DNA of 64,000 nucleotides from an uncultured Massilia sp. (GTDB lineage: Bacteria > Pseudomonadota > Gammaproteobacteria > Burkholderiales > Burkholderiaceae_D), in assembly GCF_913773735.1 (NCBI RefSeq), contig NZ_CAJYEB010000034.1:62001-126000 (forward strand), written 5' to 3'. The notes beneath the pieces were generated by a model. That model was given only the letters and a program-made list of their open reading frames with translations, ran no database searches and was not told where the DNA came from. The stretch's first letter is position 1; each line of letters opens with the position of its first letter. Positions 36,417 through 46,451 of this stretch are shown in pieces. The position numbers and the translations under genes are program-made.

Positions 36417-37700
36417 ATGACTATGAAATTATCGGAAAACACGCGCATCGCCATCATTGGCCTGGGTTACGTGGGACTGCCGTTGGCGGTCGAGTTCGGC
36501 AAGAAATTCCCGACGATCGGCTTCGACATCAATGCCCGTCGCGTGCAGGAACTGAAGGAAGGCGTCGACCATACGCTCGAAACCGAATCGCACGAGCTGG
36601 CGGCTGCCGTGCGCCTGAGCTATACCACGGACCCGGACGACCTGCGCGACGCCACCGTGTACATCGTCACCGTGCCGACGCCGATCGACGAGTACAAGCA
36701 GCCCGACCTCACCCCGCTGGAAAAGGCGTCGGAAACCCTGGGCCGCATCATCAAGAAAGGCGACATCGCCATCTTCGAATCGACCGTGTATCCGGGCGCC
36801 ACGGAAGAGTACTGCGTGCCCGTCATCGAGCGCGTCTCGGGACTGGTGTTCAACGAGGATTTCTTCATCGGCTACAGCCCCGAGCGTATCAATCCGGGCG
36901 ACAAGGAACACCGCCTGACGACCATCACCAAAGTGACGTCCGGTTCGACCCCGGAAGCGGCCGACTTCGTCGACGCGCTGTACGGCAGCATCATCGTCGC
37001 GGGCACCCACAAGGCGGCATCGGTCAAGGTGGCCGAGGCGGCGAAAGTCATCGAAAACACCCAGCGTGACCTGAACATCGCCCTGATGAACGAGCTGACC
37101 ATCATCTTCGGCAAGCTGGGCATCGATACCGAGGACGTCCTGAAGGCGGCCGGCACCAAGTGGAACTTCTTGCCGTTCCGGCCGGGCCTGGTTGGCGGCC
37201 ATTGCATCGGCGTGGACCCGTACTACCTGACCCACAAGGCGGAATCGATCGGCTACCATCCCCAGGTGATCCTGGCCGGCCGCCGCATCAACGACAGCAT
37301 GGGCGCCTATGTGGTCGGCCGCCTGGTCAAGCAGATGCTCAAGCAGCGCATCCAGGTGGACGGCGCCAACGTCCTGGTACTGGGCCTGACCTTCAAGGAA
37401 AACTGCCCGGACCTGCGCAATACCAAAGTGGTGGACATCGTCACCGAACTGAAGGACTACAACGTCAACGTCGATGTGTACGACCCGTGGGTCAGCGTCG
37501 AGGGAGCCCAGCATGAATACGGCATTACGCCCGTTTCGGCGCCGGTGCCGGGCAAGTACGACGCCATCATCGTCGCCGTGGCGCACAATGAATTCAAGCA
37601 GATCGGCGCCGCCGGCCTGCGCGCCTTCGGAAAGGAACAGCATATCCTGTTCGACCTGAAATACGTCCTGCCGAAAGGCGACGCGGACATCCGCCTGTAA
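36417..37700 (+). CDS. tviB: UDP-N-acetylhexosamine 6-dehydrogenase (TviB/WbpO type)
   Basis: A 427-residue nucleotide-sugar dehydrogenase. The NAD-binding N-terminus is [19 protein letters not shown]; the mid-domain has [14 protein letters not shown]. The catalytic Cys region is [19 protein letters not shown], followed by [17 protein letters not shown]. This pattern fits the VipA/TviB/WbpO branch, which oxidises UDP-GlcNAc or UDP-GalNAc to the uronate. Paired with the next gene it should make UDP-GalNAcA, as in Vi antigen synthesis. The 221-base gap before it includes a small hairpin (GCGTCC-TGC-GGACGC at 36227-36241). Confidence 0.93.
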   Translation: MTMKLSENTRIAIIGLGYVGLPLAVEFGKKFPTIGFDINARRVQELKEGVDHTLETESHELAAAVRLSYTTDPDDLRDATVYIVTVPTPIDEYKQPDLTPLEKASETLGRIIKKGDIAIFESTVYPGATEEYCVPVIERVSGLVFNEDFFIGYSPERINPGDKEHRLTTITKVTSGSTPEAADFVDALYGSIIVAGTHKAASVKVAEAAKVIENTQRDLNIALMNELTIIFGKLGIDTEDVLKAAGTKWNFLPFRPGLVGGHCIGVDPYYLTHKAESIGYHPQVILAGRRINDSMGAYVVGRLVKQMLKQRIQVDGANVLVLGLTFKENCPDLRNTKVVDIVTELKDYNVNVDVYDPWVSVEGAQHEYGITPVSAPVPGKYDAIIVAVAHNEFKQIGAAGLRAFGKEQHILFDLKYVLPKGDADIRL

Positions 37701-37723
37701 CCGGCAGCATGGGAAAGCACAGT

Positions 37724-38743
37724 ATGAATCGTTTTGACAGCATCCAGCAGGAATTGCGCGCCCAGCCAAAGACGTGGCTGGTGACCGGCTGCGCCGGCTT
37801 CATCGGCTCGAACCTGCTCGAAACCCTCCTGAAGCTCGACCAGGCCGTCGTCGGCCTCGACAACTTCGCCACCGGCCACCAGCGCAACCTCGACGAAGTG
37901 CGTGAACTCGTCGGCCCCCAGCGCTGGGCGCGCTTCACCATGATCGAAGGCGACATCCGCGACGCCGCCACCTGCCAGGCGGCGGTCAAGGGCGTCGACC
38001 ACGTGCTGCACCAGGCGGCCCTGGGCTCGGTGCCGCGTTCAATCAAGGACCCGCTGACGACGAACGACGTCAACATCAGCGGTTTCCTGAACATGCTGGC
38101 GGCCGCCAAGGAATCGGGTGTTACCTCGTTCACCTACGCCGCGTCGAGCTCGACCTATGGCGACCATCCGGGGCTACCGAAGGTGGAAGACCGCATCGGC
38201 AAGCCGCTGTCGCCGTATGCCGTCACCAAGTACGTCAACGAGCTGTATGCCGACGTGTTCGCGCGCTGCTACGGCTTCAAGGCCACGGGCCTGCGCTATT
38301 TCAACGTGTTCGGCAAGCGCCAGGATCCGCACGGCGCCTACGCGGCCGTGATTCCGAGGTGGATCGACGCCATGATCAAGGGCGAAGACATCTTCATCAA
38401 CGGCGATGGCGAGACCAGCCGCGACTTTTGCTTCGTCGACAATGTCGTGCAGGCGAATATCCTGGCCGCGACGGCCCAGGAAGGCGACCGGGGCGAGGTC
38501 TACAACGTGGCAGTGGGCGACATCACGACGCTCAACGAGCTCGTCGACAACCTGAAGCGCATCCTGGCGCAGAGCGGGATCCATTACGACAAGCCGAGCG
38601 TCCACCGCGATTTCCGCGCGGGCGATGTGCGCCATTCGCAGGCCGACATCGGCAAGGCCGCCAGCCGCCTCGGCTACGTGCCCACCCATCGCATCCGCGA
38701 CGGCCTGGAAACCGCGATGCCCTGGTATATCCAGAACCGCTGA
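37724..38743 (+). CDS. tviC: UDP-N-acetylglucosamine C4 epimerase (TviC/WbpP type)
   Basis: A 339-residue extended short-chain dehydrogenase/epimerase. The NAD motif is [13 protein letters not shown] (about residues 21-33), the active Ser is in [10 protein letters not shown], and the catalytic YxxxK is YAVTK. The N-terminal extension and motif set match the WbpP/TviC 4-epimerases acting on N-acetylated UDP-sugars. It works with the upstream dehydrogenase to supply UDP-GalNAcA. ATG 37724 has GGGAAAG upstream and is preferred to ATG 37709. Confidence 0.93.
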   Translation: MNRFDSIQQELRAQPKTWLVTGCAGFIGSNLLETLLKLDQAVVGLDNFATGHQRNLDEVRELVGPQRWARFTMIEGDIRDAATCQAAVKGVDHVLHQAALGSVPRSIKDPLTTNDVNISGFLNMLAAAKESGVTSFTYAASSSTYGDHPGLPKVEDRIGKPLSPYAVTKYVNELYADVFARCYGFKATGLRYFNVFGKRQDPHGAYAAVIPRWIDAMIKGEDIFINGDGETSRDFCFVDNVVQANILAATAQEGDRGEVYNVAVGDITTLNELVDNLKRILAQSGIHYDKPSVHRDFRAGDVRHSQADIGKAASRLGYVPTHRIRDGLETAMPWYIQNR

Positions 38744-38793
38744 GCGGCACGTGAATCCTCCGTGCCATCCGTCGAACGCGCAAGAGACACACC

Positions 38794-39912
38794 ATGAGCA
38801 ACCAGAAACCCATCTACGTCACCCAGCCCTACCTTCCTCCGCTGGAGGACTTTTATCCTTACCTGCAAAAGATCTGGGATAACAAGATCCTCACGAACGG
38901 CGGACCGTTCCACCAGCAACTGGAAAAGGCGCTATGCGAACACCTGGGCGTCGAGCACCTGGCGTTGTTCTCGAACGGGACACTGGCCCTCGTCACCGCG
39001 CTGCAGGCGTTGCGCGTGACGGGCGAGGTCATCACCACCCCGTATTCCTTCGTGGCGACCGCGCATTCGCTGCTGTGGAACGGTATCAAGCCCGTCTTCG
39101 TCGACGTTGACCCCAATACGTTCAACCTCGATCCGGCACAAATCGAGGCGGCCATCACGCCCCACACGACGGCCATCATGCCGGTGCACTGCTACGGCAA
39201 TCCCTGCAATGTCGAGGCCATCCAGAAAATCGCCGACAACTACAACCTGCGCGTGATCTACGACGCGGCGCACGCGTTCGGCGTGCGCGCCAACGGCAGC
39301 AGCATCCTGCGCCACGGCGACCTGTCGGTGCTGAGCTTCCATGCGACCAAGGTCTTCAATACCTTCGAGGGCGGCGCGATCATTTGCCCGGACGCGAAGA
39401 CGAAGCAGCGCATCGATCATCTGAAAAATTTCGGCTTTGTCGATGAACTGACCGTGGTTGCTCCTGGCATCAATGGAAAGATGAGCGAGATCAACGCAGC
39501 CTTCGGTATGCTCCAGCTCGAACACGTCGACAAGGCGATCGCTCGTCGAGGCGAGATTGACAGGCTGTACCGCGATCTGCTTGCTGAGGTGCCCGGTATT
39601 TCCTGCGTCGGCAATGCTGGCCAAGAAGTCTCGAATCACTCGTATTTCCCGGTGCTGGTCAATGACGAGTTTCCTCTGAAACGCGACGCACTGTACCAAG
39701 TTTTAAAGGAACAGGGCATTGTTGCGCGTCGATATTTCTATCCGCTGATTTCGGACTTCCCCATGTATCGGGGCTTGCCTTCCGCCCACCGTGAGAACCT
39801 GCCGGTGGCGACGTGGGTAGCACAACGCGTACTGTGCCTGCCGATTTATCCGAATCTGGATAATAGCGACGTCGAGCGTATTGCAGCCATCATTGCGGAG
39901 TGCGGCAAGTGA
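38794..39912 (+). CDS. DegT/DnrJ/EryC1/StrS sugar aminotransferase, VioA-like
   Basis: A 372-residue PLP-dependent sugar aminotransferase. Visible features: TNGGPFHQQLEKALCEHLGVEHLALFSNGTLAL, TTPYSFVATAHS, the PLP Asp in YDAAHAFG, and the Schiff-base lysine in SFHATKVFNTFEGGAI. The start and the TPYSFVAT region recall VioA, which makes dTDP-4-amino-4,6-dideoxy-glucose (viosamine) from the dTDP-4-keto sugar. The substrate could come from the rfbA/rfbB products at 55.8-58.6 kb. Identity as VioA is probable, not proved. It overlaps the WbqC gene by GTGA. Confidence 0.87.
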   Translation: MSNQKPIYVTQPYLPPLEDFYPYLQKIWDNKILTNGGPFHQQLEKALCEHLGVEHLALFSNGTLALVTALQALRVTGEVITTPYSFVATAHSLLWNGIKPVFVDVDPNTFNLDPAQIEAAITPHTTAIMPVHCYGNPCNVEAIQKIADNYNLRVIYDAAHAFGVRANGSSILRHGDLSVLSFHATKVFNTFEGGAIICPDAKTKQRIDHLKNFGFVDELTVVAPGINGKMSEINAAFGMLQLEHVDKAIARRGEIDRLYRDLLAEVPGISCVGNAGQEVSNHSYFPVLVNDEFPLKRDALYQVLKEQGIVARRYFYPLISDFPMYRGLPSAHRENLPVATWVAQRVLCLPIYPNLDNSDVERIAAIIAECGK

Positions 39913-40607
39913 AACTTGCCATCATGCAGCCCTATTTTTTTCCGTACATAGGGTATTTCCAGTTGATCGCCGCAGTCGACAAGTTCGTCTTTTACGATGA
40001 CGTCAATTTCATCAAGAACGGGTGGATCAATCGCAACCGGCTCTTCCTTGCCGGTGAAGTGCGCTACATCACGGTGCCGCTCGCCGGCGCAAGTCCATTC
40101 TTGAAAATCAATCAGGTGGGCATCCAAGCCGGAGACGGCTGGCGCCGCAAGCTCGTAGAAAGTCTGCGTCATTCGTATGCGAAAGCGCCGCACTTCGACG
40201 CCGTCAACGAGTTGTTCCAACGCGTCGTATTCTCCAGCGAGCAGGACATCGGTACCATGGCCAAAACGAGTATTATGACGGTCTGCGATTATCTCGGCAT
40301 TGCCACCAAGTTTGTACAGAGCTCTACCATTTACGACAACGCATCGCTGAGCAGTACGGACCGCGTACTCGATATCTGCGTCAAGGAACATGCAAGCGAT
40401 TACTATAACCTGCCGGGTGGACGCGCTTTGTATGGCGATGATGAATTTGCGCAACGACAGGTCGCACTGCATTTCATCCAGCCTCACCTGATTCCGTACC
40501 CGCAGTTCGCCGCTCAGTTCCAGCCTGGCCTGTCGATTGTCGATATCCTCATGTTCAATGACCGGGAGAGGGCAAGCTCCATGATCTGCGGGACGGCAGT
40601 GCCATGA
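39909..40607 (+). CDS. WbqC family protein
   Basis: A 232-residue protein with the diagnostic WbqC start (KLAIMQPYFFPYIGYFQLI) and the NGWINRNRL and LPGGRALY regions. The family is found in O-antigen and glycan clusters, often near aminosugar genes, and its biochemical activity is unsettled. The start is GTG at 39909, overlapping the previous stop (GTGA), with GGAG 8 bases upstream. Its own stop overlaps the next start (ATGA), so the three genes from 38794 are translationally coupled and probably act on the same sugar. Confidence 0.9.
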   Translation: MKLAIMQPYFFPYIGYFQLIAAVDKFVFYDDVNFIKNGWINRNRLFLAGEVRYITVPLAGASPFLKINQVGIQAGDGWRRKLVESLRHSYAKAPHFDAVNELFQRVVFSSEQDIGTMAKTSIMTVCDYLGIATKFVQSSTIYDNASLSSTDRVLDICVKEHASDYYNLPGGRALYGDDEFAQRQVALHFIQPHLIPYPQFAAQFQPGLSIVDILMFNDRERASSMICGTAVP

Positions 40608-41596
40608 GCACGGGCGCGATCGGTGGCTATTTCGAGCTGGAGTTGCCACGTACCGGGACAAGCGTTCACCCGGGCGCATACCGTTTTCAATCAGCGCGCG
40701 TCGCATTTCTGGCCCTGCTTCGTTCTGCCCGTCCCGCGCGGGTCTGGATGCCTCTATATCTGTGCGACACTATGTATGCGCCGCTGCGTGAAGCAGGTGT
40801 AGTGTGCATGCCATATTCCATTGATGCGCGATTTGATATTGCCACCGAGATCGTTTTGCATGAGAAAGACTGGATCTACTATGTCAACTATTTTGGATTG
40901 CGTGATAGCTATGTGGATTCTTTGCTTGAACGCTTTGGGCCGAAGCACGTCGTAGTCGATAACTGTCAGGCATTCTTTTCCTCCCCGCGCGATTGCATTG
41001 CCACGATTTATTCTCCACGCAAGTTTTTCGGTGTGCCAGATGGTGGGTTGTTACTGACGACCCTACCGATCGAAATGCCGACGCAGCGTGACATGGACTC
41101 TCTCAGACGTGCTTCCTATTTGCTGGAGCGTCTGGCAAGTACGCCAGAAGCGGGTTATGCGAGTTACAAGCTTGCCGAGGACTCTCTCGAGCAAGCAATG
41201 GAGCCGCGTCGCATGTCACAGTTGACGGAATCTCTTCTCGCAACCATGGATTTAGATCGAGCACGGCGTCAGCGTAGCGAAAATTTCGCCGTATTGCATA
41301 CGCGACTCGGCGAGTTGAATGGATGCGTTTTTGAGGAAGGTGTGACAAATGGCCCGTTATGTTATCCATTGCTTGTCGAGGCGCCAGGCTTGCGCGAGCA
41401 TTTGATTGCTTCTCGAATCTTCGTTGCAACGTATTGGCCAGATGTGCTGAAGCGGGTAAATGAACGCACAATCGAAGCCAAGCTCACAAAGAATTTGCTA
41501 CCGCTACCATGTGATCAGCGATATGTGCAGGAAGACATGGAGCGTATTGTCGAGACATGTGTTTCATTCCTGAGCAATAGATCCAGTAACCAGTAA
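40604..41596 (+). CDS. PLP-dependent aminotransferase-fold protein, DegT-like
   Basis: A 330-residue protein, somewhat short for DegT family. Fold-type I PLP features are present: MPLYLCDTMYAPL, then VVDNCQAFFSS (Asp and Gln contacting the pyridine ring) and IYSPRKFFGVPDGGLLL with a candidate Schiff-base lysine. Outside these segments it is divergent from standard sugar aminotransferases, so it could act on a modified sugar or an amino-acid-like side chain, or be non-catalytic. It is coupled (ATGA) to WbqC. Base composition becomes visibly more AT-rich within this gene. Confidence 0.65.
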   Translation: MSTGAIGGYFELELPRTGTSVHPGAYRFQSARVAFLALLRSARPARVWMPLYLCDTMYAPLREAGVVCMPYSIDARFDIATEIVLHEKDWIYYVNYFGLRDSYVDSLLERFGPKHVVVDNCQAFFSSPRDCIATIYSPRKFFGVPDGGLLLTTLPIEMPTQRDMDSLRRASYLLERLASTPEAGYASYKLAEDSLEQAMEPRRMSQLTESLLATMDLDRARRQRSENFAVLHTRLGELNGCVFEEGVTNGPLCYPLLVEAPGLREHLIASRIFVATYWPDVLKRVNERTIEAKLTKNLLPLPCDQRYVQEDMERIVETCVSFLSNRSSNQ

Positions 41597-41607
41597 TAGA
41601 GTAAATT

Positions 41608-42168
41608 ATGAATATCAACGGTAAGATCGTCACCCTGCGTGCGCCAGAATTATCAGATGTCCCGAAACTGCACAAATGGAGCAATGATCCCGAGATGTGG
41701 AAAATGCTAGGTGGTTGGCACTTTCCATTTTCCAGCCGTTCAACTGAAGAGTGGGTCCGCAGTCGCAAGGATGCTAATCCAACCGATCACGTATTTTGCA
41801 TCGACACGCCTGAAGAAGGAATGATCGGTACTGCTAATCTCGTGAATATCGACTGGAAAAATAGGACTGCCTTCCATGGCATGATGATAGGTGAAGCAAA
41901 CTTGCGCGGTCGCGGCTACGCGTTAGATACCGTATTGGCCCTCATGCGGTATGCGTTTATGGAACTCGGCTTGAACCGACTTGATGGCGATATGATTGCC
42001 TATAACGAACGGTCTATCAAATTCTACCTAGAAAAGTGCGGTTGGAAACATGAGGGTGTGCGGCGCAACTGGTATCACCGCGACGGCCAATTTCACGATA
42101 AGGTGGTCGTAGGCGTAACGCGCGAAGATTACTTTGACATAATAAAGAAGAACAAATACTGGGATTAA
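41608..42168 (+). CDS. GNAT family N-acetyltransferase
   Basis: A 186-residue acetyltransferase of the RimJ/RimL-like GNAT group. The N-terminal strand is IVTLRAPELSDVPKLHKWSNDPE, the acetyl-CoA loop is LRGRGYALDTV, and the late YNERSIKFYLEKCGWKHEG is typical. In this setting it probably N-acylates an amino sugar, such as the product of the upstream aminotransferases, but a protein or other substrate is possible. Confidence 0.88.
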   Translation: MNINGKIVTLRAPELSDVPKLHKWSNDPEMWKMLGGWHFPFSSRSTEEWVRSRKDANPTDHVFCIDTPEEGMIGTANLVNIDWKNRTAFHGMMIGEANLRGRGYALDTVLALMRYAFMELGLNRLDGDMIAYNERSIKFYLEKCGWKHEGVRRNWYHRDGQFHDKVVVGVTREDYFDIIKKNKYWD

Positions 42169-42193
42169 AACTGAGTCACAAAAGAGGCAAGAT

Positions 42194-43705
42194 TTGTCCT
42201 TGAAAAAAAACATTGTTGCCAATTATGCCAGTCAGGGTTATGTGGCATTAATTGGTATCGTAATGGTTCCGATGTACGTAAAGTACATGGGAGCGGAAGC
42301 ATATGGTCTGGTTGGTTTTTTTGCCATGATACAAGCATGGTTTCAGCTCTTGGATATGGGCTTGACACCGACAATGGCTAGAGCCACGGCTCAATACCGA
42401 GGCGGGACGGGCAACGCATTAAATCTTCGTCGTCTATTGCGCGCACTAGAAGGGATCTTTGTTGGTGTTGCAACCCTAGCTGGCGGCGCCTTCATCTTGT
42501 TCTCGGAAAAGCTCTCAGTTGACTGGCTGAATGTCCAAAAACTATCTCACGAAGAAGTGCGTAACGCACTCATGCTTGTTGGGATAATTGTATCGTTGCG
42601 TTGGATATCCGGCTTATACCGAGGCGCTGTAAATGGTTTCGAGAAAATGGTGTGGCTAAGCGCTTTCAATATAATCGTCGCTAGCGCACGTTTCGTCCTT
42701 GTCGTTCCCGTTTTTATTTTCATAGGCACGACTCCAACTGTGTTTTTTGCATACCAACTGATGATCGCGTTGCTAGAACTTGCGATCTTAGTCATGAAGG
42801 TATACAGACTGCTGCCTAAATTAACTGAATCGAGTTTCATGCCGTGGGACTGGCGTCCCTTAAAAGATGTGTTGCAATTTTCTCTCAGTATTGCTTTTAC
42901 AAGTTCGATTTGGGTATTGGTATCGCAGACCGATAAATTAATTTTATCTAAATTATTACCGCTTGGTGACTACGCTTATTTTACTCTAGCAGTGCTCGTG
43001 GCTGGGGGCGTCACCATACTTAGCGGTCCTATTAGCACTGCCGTGCTACCACGATTAACAAGAGTTGCAGCAGAAGAGAATGGCGAAAATTTCATACGAC
43101 TATACCGCACCACTACACAACTCATAGGTGTTGTAACCATCCCTGCGGCGGTTGTGCTCGCTTTGTTTGCTGAACAGCTTCTATGGGCATGGACAGGCGA
43201 CATCGTGGTCGCTCATAAAGCAGCGCCAGTTATGGCTCTCTATGCCTTGGGGAACAGCGTTCTAGCATTGGCCGCGTTTCCTTATTATTTGCAGTATGCA
43301 AAGGGAAATCTGCGTTTGCATTTATTGGGAAATTTATTGTTTGTAGTTTTGCTGATTCCTTCGCTGATCGCTGCGACATTAAAATTTGGTGCTATCGGCG
43401 CTGGTGCAGCATGGATTACCTCTAATGTGGTTTATTTTATTTTTTGGGTGCCTTTAGTACATGTAAGATTTTTGCCAGGCTTGCATATCAAATGGTTGAC
43501 TGAAGATATTCTCAAACCTTTGGTAATTATGGTGCCACTTGCATTTGTAATGCGGTATTGCATCAGTCTCCCACATAATCGCATTCTTCTTTTTGTTTGC
43601 CTTGTTTTGATAGGTATTGTTCTTCTCGCAGCTTCAGCACTCGGTTCCGAGCTGCTTCGTGGACGCATTCGAGCACGTTTTATTCTCAAGGCTGGATCGA
43701 ACTGA
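42194..43705 (+). CDS. Wzx-type polysaccharide flippase
   Basis: A 503-residue polytopic membrane protein of the MOP/PST flippase family, with about 12-14 hydrophobic segments. The N-terminal IVANYASQGYVALIGIVMVPMYVKYMG and LLDMGLTPTMARATAQYRG are characteristic of Wzx-like flippases, which move undecaprenyl-linked repeat units across the inner membrane. The start is TTG at 42194 with GAGG at 42184-42187; the next Met is deep in the first helix. It is clearly AT-richer than the conserved genes at the locus ends. Confidence 0.92.
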   Translation: MSLKKNIVANYASQGYVALIGIVMVPMYVKYMGAEAYGLVGFFAMIQAWFQLLDMGLTPTMARATAQYRGGTGNALNLRRLLRALEGIFVGVATLAGGAFILFSEKLSVDWLNVQKLSHEEVRNALMLVGIIVSLRWISGLYRGAVNGFEKMVWLSAFNIIVASARFVLVVPVFIFIGTTPTVFFAYQLMIALLELAILVMKVYRLLPKLTESSFMPWDWRPLKDVLQFSLSIAFTSSIWVLVSQTDKLILSKLLPLGDYAYFTLAVLVAGGVTILSGPISTAVLPRLTRVAAEENGENFIRLYRTTTQLIGVVTIPAAVVLALFAEQLLWAWTGDIVVAHKAAPVMALYALGNSVLALAAFPYYLQYAKGNLRLHLLGNLLFVVLLIPSLIAATLKFGAIGAGAAWITSNVVYFIFWVPLVHVRFLPGLHIKWLTEDILKPLVIMVPLAFVMRYCISLPHNRILLFVCLVLIGIVLLAASALGSELLRGRIRARFILKAGSN

Positions 43706-43706
43706 T

Positions 43707-44630
43707 ATGAAAGAAACTGTCGCTATTCAGCCGAAGGTCTCGGTTTGTGTTGTAACTTATAATCACGAAAAATATATTCGAGATTGCCTCGAAAGTCTGG
43801 TTACGCAAAAAACCAACTTCCGCTTTGAAGTTATTGTCGCTGACGATTGTTCGCGGGATGCCACAAAAAAAATAGTATCTGAATATGCCGAACGTTATCC
43901 AGAAATTGTAAAGCCTGTTTTTCATGCGCAAAACGTGGGCGCTGCGAAGAATTATATTTTCGCTCACGAGCAAGCATGCGGCGAGTATATTGCACATATG
44001 GACGGAGATGATTATGCCCTTCCAGGAAAATTGCAGTCACAGGTTGATTATCTGGATAGTCATCCAAAATGCAATATTGTATGGCACCGCATGAAATTGC
44101 TTAGTTTTAGTGGAGACGTTTTGGTAGATGATTTGATCGATCCTCAACGTATTCCGAAGGAAGGGTTTTCTCGCGGACAGTTGATTCGATTCATCACCAT
44201 CGGGATGAATAGCTCCAAAATGTATCGATCATCGGTGAGGGATTTTAATTTACCAGACTTTCCGGTGGTCGATTATTTCATTAATGTCGAGCAAATTCAG
44301 GATGGTACAGCGGCATTTTCGAGTAATTTGCCGTTGGGCGTATATCGTGTTGGTATTGGAGTGGCATCTTCAGGTAATCTAACGAAAAGAATCTTGCGTG
44401 ATTCTTTTGATTTTTTTCTGAAAAAATATCCGCATCATCGCCGCGATATATCGTTCGCCGCATCGACTCTTTTCTTGGCGGCACTAAAAAATAGACATTG
44501 GGAGAATGTAAAAGTATTTCTCCCCATCGTTTTTCGTTCGCTGAGCATTTTTGTTATTGCAGATATATATTCTCAACGACATATGGTATCGATGTTCAAG
44601 CTTCCTTCGCAAGTAAGGAAAGTCAAGTAA
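43707..44630 (+). CDS. glycosyltransferase family 2
   Basis: A 307-residue GT-A glycosyltransferase. The N-terminus is VSVCVVTYNHEKYIRDCLESLVTQ; nucleotide and metal binding are in ADDCSRD and HMDGDDYALPGKL. A C-terminal helical part with a short hydrophobic stretch may touch the membrane. Donor and acceptor are unknown. It starts 1 base after the flippase stop and overlaps the next gene (TAATG). Base composition is strongly AT-rich. Confidence 0.92.
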   Translation: MKETVAIQPKVSVCVVTYNHEKYIRDCLESLVTQKTNFRFEVIVADDCSRDATKKIVSEYAERYPEIVKPVFHAQNVGAAKNYIFAHEQACGEYIAHMDGDDYALPGKLQSQVDYLDSHPKCNIVWHRMKLLSFSGDVLVDDLIDPQRIPKEGFSRGQLIRFITIGMNSSKMYRSSVRDFNLPDFPVVDYFINVEQIQDGTAAFSSNLPLGVYRVGIGVASSGNLTKRILRDSFDFFLKKYPHHRRDISFAASTLFLAALKNRHWENVKVFLPIVFRSLSIFVIADIYSQRHMVSMFKLPSQVRKVK

Positions 44631-45172
44631 TGGGGATTGGTTTTTTTGCTGCAGATCTCCGTGCTGCAAGCGGAAGTAAGCGATTTATTCCAAATTTGAA
44701 ATGGGCGATATTCAACCATTCTGCTCATCTAGTGTTTTTTTATCGATTAGGACAAAGCGCCGCAACCTTGCCGATTGTTGGTCATCCCATGAGATTTTTC
44801 ATCGAATATTTCATACGAATTGTATTCTCAAGTGATCTCTCATGCCGTTCGAAAATTGGGCCAGGGCTTGTTGTCGTTCATGGCCATGATATTGTGATCG
44901 GCGCTGACGTGAAAATTGGTAAAAATTGTAAAATATTTAATGGCGTAACATTGGGAAATAAAGATATTACTAAATCCAGTGTTGGGAATCAGCCGACTCT
45001 TGGCGATAATTCGGTGTTAAGCACCGGTGCTAAAATTCTTGGTCCAGTAACGCTTGGTGAAAATATAGTGGTTGGAGCAAACAGTGTAGTTTTGCAAGAT
45101 TTTCCGGATAATTCAGTGGTTGTTGGTATTCCGGCAAAAGTTGTGAGGAATCGCAGTGAAAATCAAAGATAA
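44630..45172 (+). CDS. serine acetyltransferase-like hexapeptide acyltransferase
   Basis: A 180-residue protein with a left-handed beta-helix of hexapeptide repeats in the CysE-like branch (VVVHGHDIVIGADVKIGKNC, GVTLGNKD, then repeats to VVGIPAKVVRN). The N-terminal part is short and lacks the full CysE helical domain. In glycan clusters such proteins usually O- or N-acetylate sugars, so a polysaccharide acetyltransferase is more likely than cysteine synthesis. The start codon overlaps the GT2 stop; its end overlaps the next gene by 17 bases. Confidence 0.88.
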   Translation: MGIGFFAADLRAASGSKRFIPNLKWAIFNHSAHLVFFYRLGQSAATLPIVGHPMRFFIEYFIRIVFSSDLSCRSKIGPGLVVVHGHDIVIGADVKIGKNCKIFNGVTLGNKDITKSSVGNQPTLGDNSVLSTGAKILGPVTLGENIVVGANSVVLQDFPDNSVVVGIPAKVVRNRSENQR

Positions 45173-46418
45173 TCCGAGAAATCATTGGGTTCTTTTATAT
45201 GTGGCTGTTAATCTGGTCGCCGCTGGTATTATGTGGGCCAGTGGAATGCTGATTGGCGACCTCTCTGGTAACCCGTTGTATAGCAAAAATATCCTTTGGA
45301 TTGCTACGTTGTTAGTGTGTTCGTCTTATATTTTTCTTCTGGGCCCGGTTTTCAGCTTCATTTCAAAAATTCGAATAAATAAGTTAAGCATTGGAAGTCT
45401 TGATGAGTCCGTCGCGGAAAAAATAGGGATCATTCTAATTTTTCTTCAATTAGGATTCATGGCTTTCAATTTTGCTGCCGGCGTGAACATTGCCGGTGCA
45501 AACACAAGTCGAAGTAATAATCCGTTGGCATTATTCTGGGTGGCAGTCCCTGTTGATGCTCTATTTTTTATTTATTATGGGTTCTGCCGGGAAAGTCCGC
45601 GGTTTAAATGGAATCTGATCGTTTGGATTTTATCGAACATGATGCGAGGCTGGTCAGGCATGTTTTTGTTCGTGGCGTTTTTCGAGTGGTGTAGGGCATA
45701 TAGATCCGGAAGAATTTCTTGGCGAATGGTTGCCTTGGTCGCTTCAATAGGAATTCTTTTTTACCCAGTTCTCGTTAATATCAAATGGGTGTTTCGGCTC
45801 TCGGCTACATCTGGGATGTCATTGGAAACATTTTTTACTTCGATTTCAAACAATCTGTCGTCTGAAGATGTTTTGACAATCATCGGTGCCGGCATTGAGC
45901 AGGTAATTGGACGTTTGCAAGTCACATCACTTGTTGTCGAGGTCGCGCGCGTGCAAGCCTACGTTCAAGAAGAATTTGCAAGGGGGGCCTTTACGCCGTT
46001 TTGGCTCGAGGGATTACATGGAATATTTATCCAAAAGAGTTTATTCCATGAGAATTACATCCCGATAGGAGTTGCCTTTACTCAATATGGGGATTTTTCT
46101 TGGCAACCTGAGATGCTAGGCGATTGGAATACGAACATCGGTTATGTTGGCTGGTTCTTTATCGCTCCGCACCTGATTCCATTTTATCTTCTTTACACCA
46201 TCTCGCTCGGCGCCATTGCTGTTTTTCTTGCAAAATGGATTGGATGGAACGAGACCGTAAAAGATATGGTTTGGCTTGCATGGCTGGTTTATTTGTTGCC
46301 ACCTTGGTTTGCTACCTTTGTCAGCGTGATTCATGCAATGTTAATTTTCTTGGTTTTGAAGTTTTTCCTTTCTGGATTCAAAAGGTACAGTGATACCTCT
46401 GAAATTTCATATCCATAG
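45156..46418 (+). CDS. polytopic membrane protein, probable Wzy polymerase
   Basis: A 420-residue protein with about ten hydrophobic segments and long loops. There is no clear family motif, which is usual for Wzy polymerases. A long periplasmic-type loop with charged and aromatic residues (about 270-325) could be the catalytic loop. It is the only Wzy candidate in a locus with Wzx, Wzz and WecA-type genes, so the call is by context. The start is GTG at 45156 with GAGGA upstream, inside the preceding gene. AT-rich. Confidence 0.65.
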   Translation: MKIKDNPRNHWVLLYVAVNLVAAGIMWASGMLIGDLSGNPLYSKNILWIATLLVCSSYIFLLGPVFSFISKIRINKLSIGSLDESVAEKIGIILIFLQLGFMAFNFAAGVNIAGANTSRSNNPLALFWVAVPVDALFFIYYGFCRESPRFKWNLIVWILSNMMRGWSGMFLFVAFFEWCRAYRSGRISWRMVALVASIGILFYPVLVNIKWVFRLSATSGMSLETFFTSISNNLSSEDVLTIIGAGIEQVIGRLQVTSLVVEVARVQAYVQEEFARGAFTPFWLEGLHGIFIQKSLFHENYIPIGVAFTQYGDFSWQPEMLGDWNTNIGYVGWFFIAPHLIPFYLLYTISLGAIAVFLAKWIGWNETVKDMVWLAWLVYLLPPWFATFVSVIHAMLIFLVLKFFLSGFKRYSDTSEISYP

Positions 46419-46451
46419 TTTTCGCTAGAGCTTGAAATGGAGCAAAATTTC

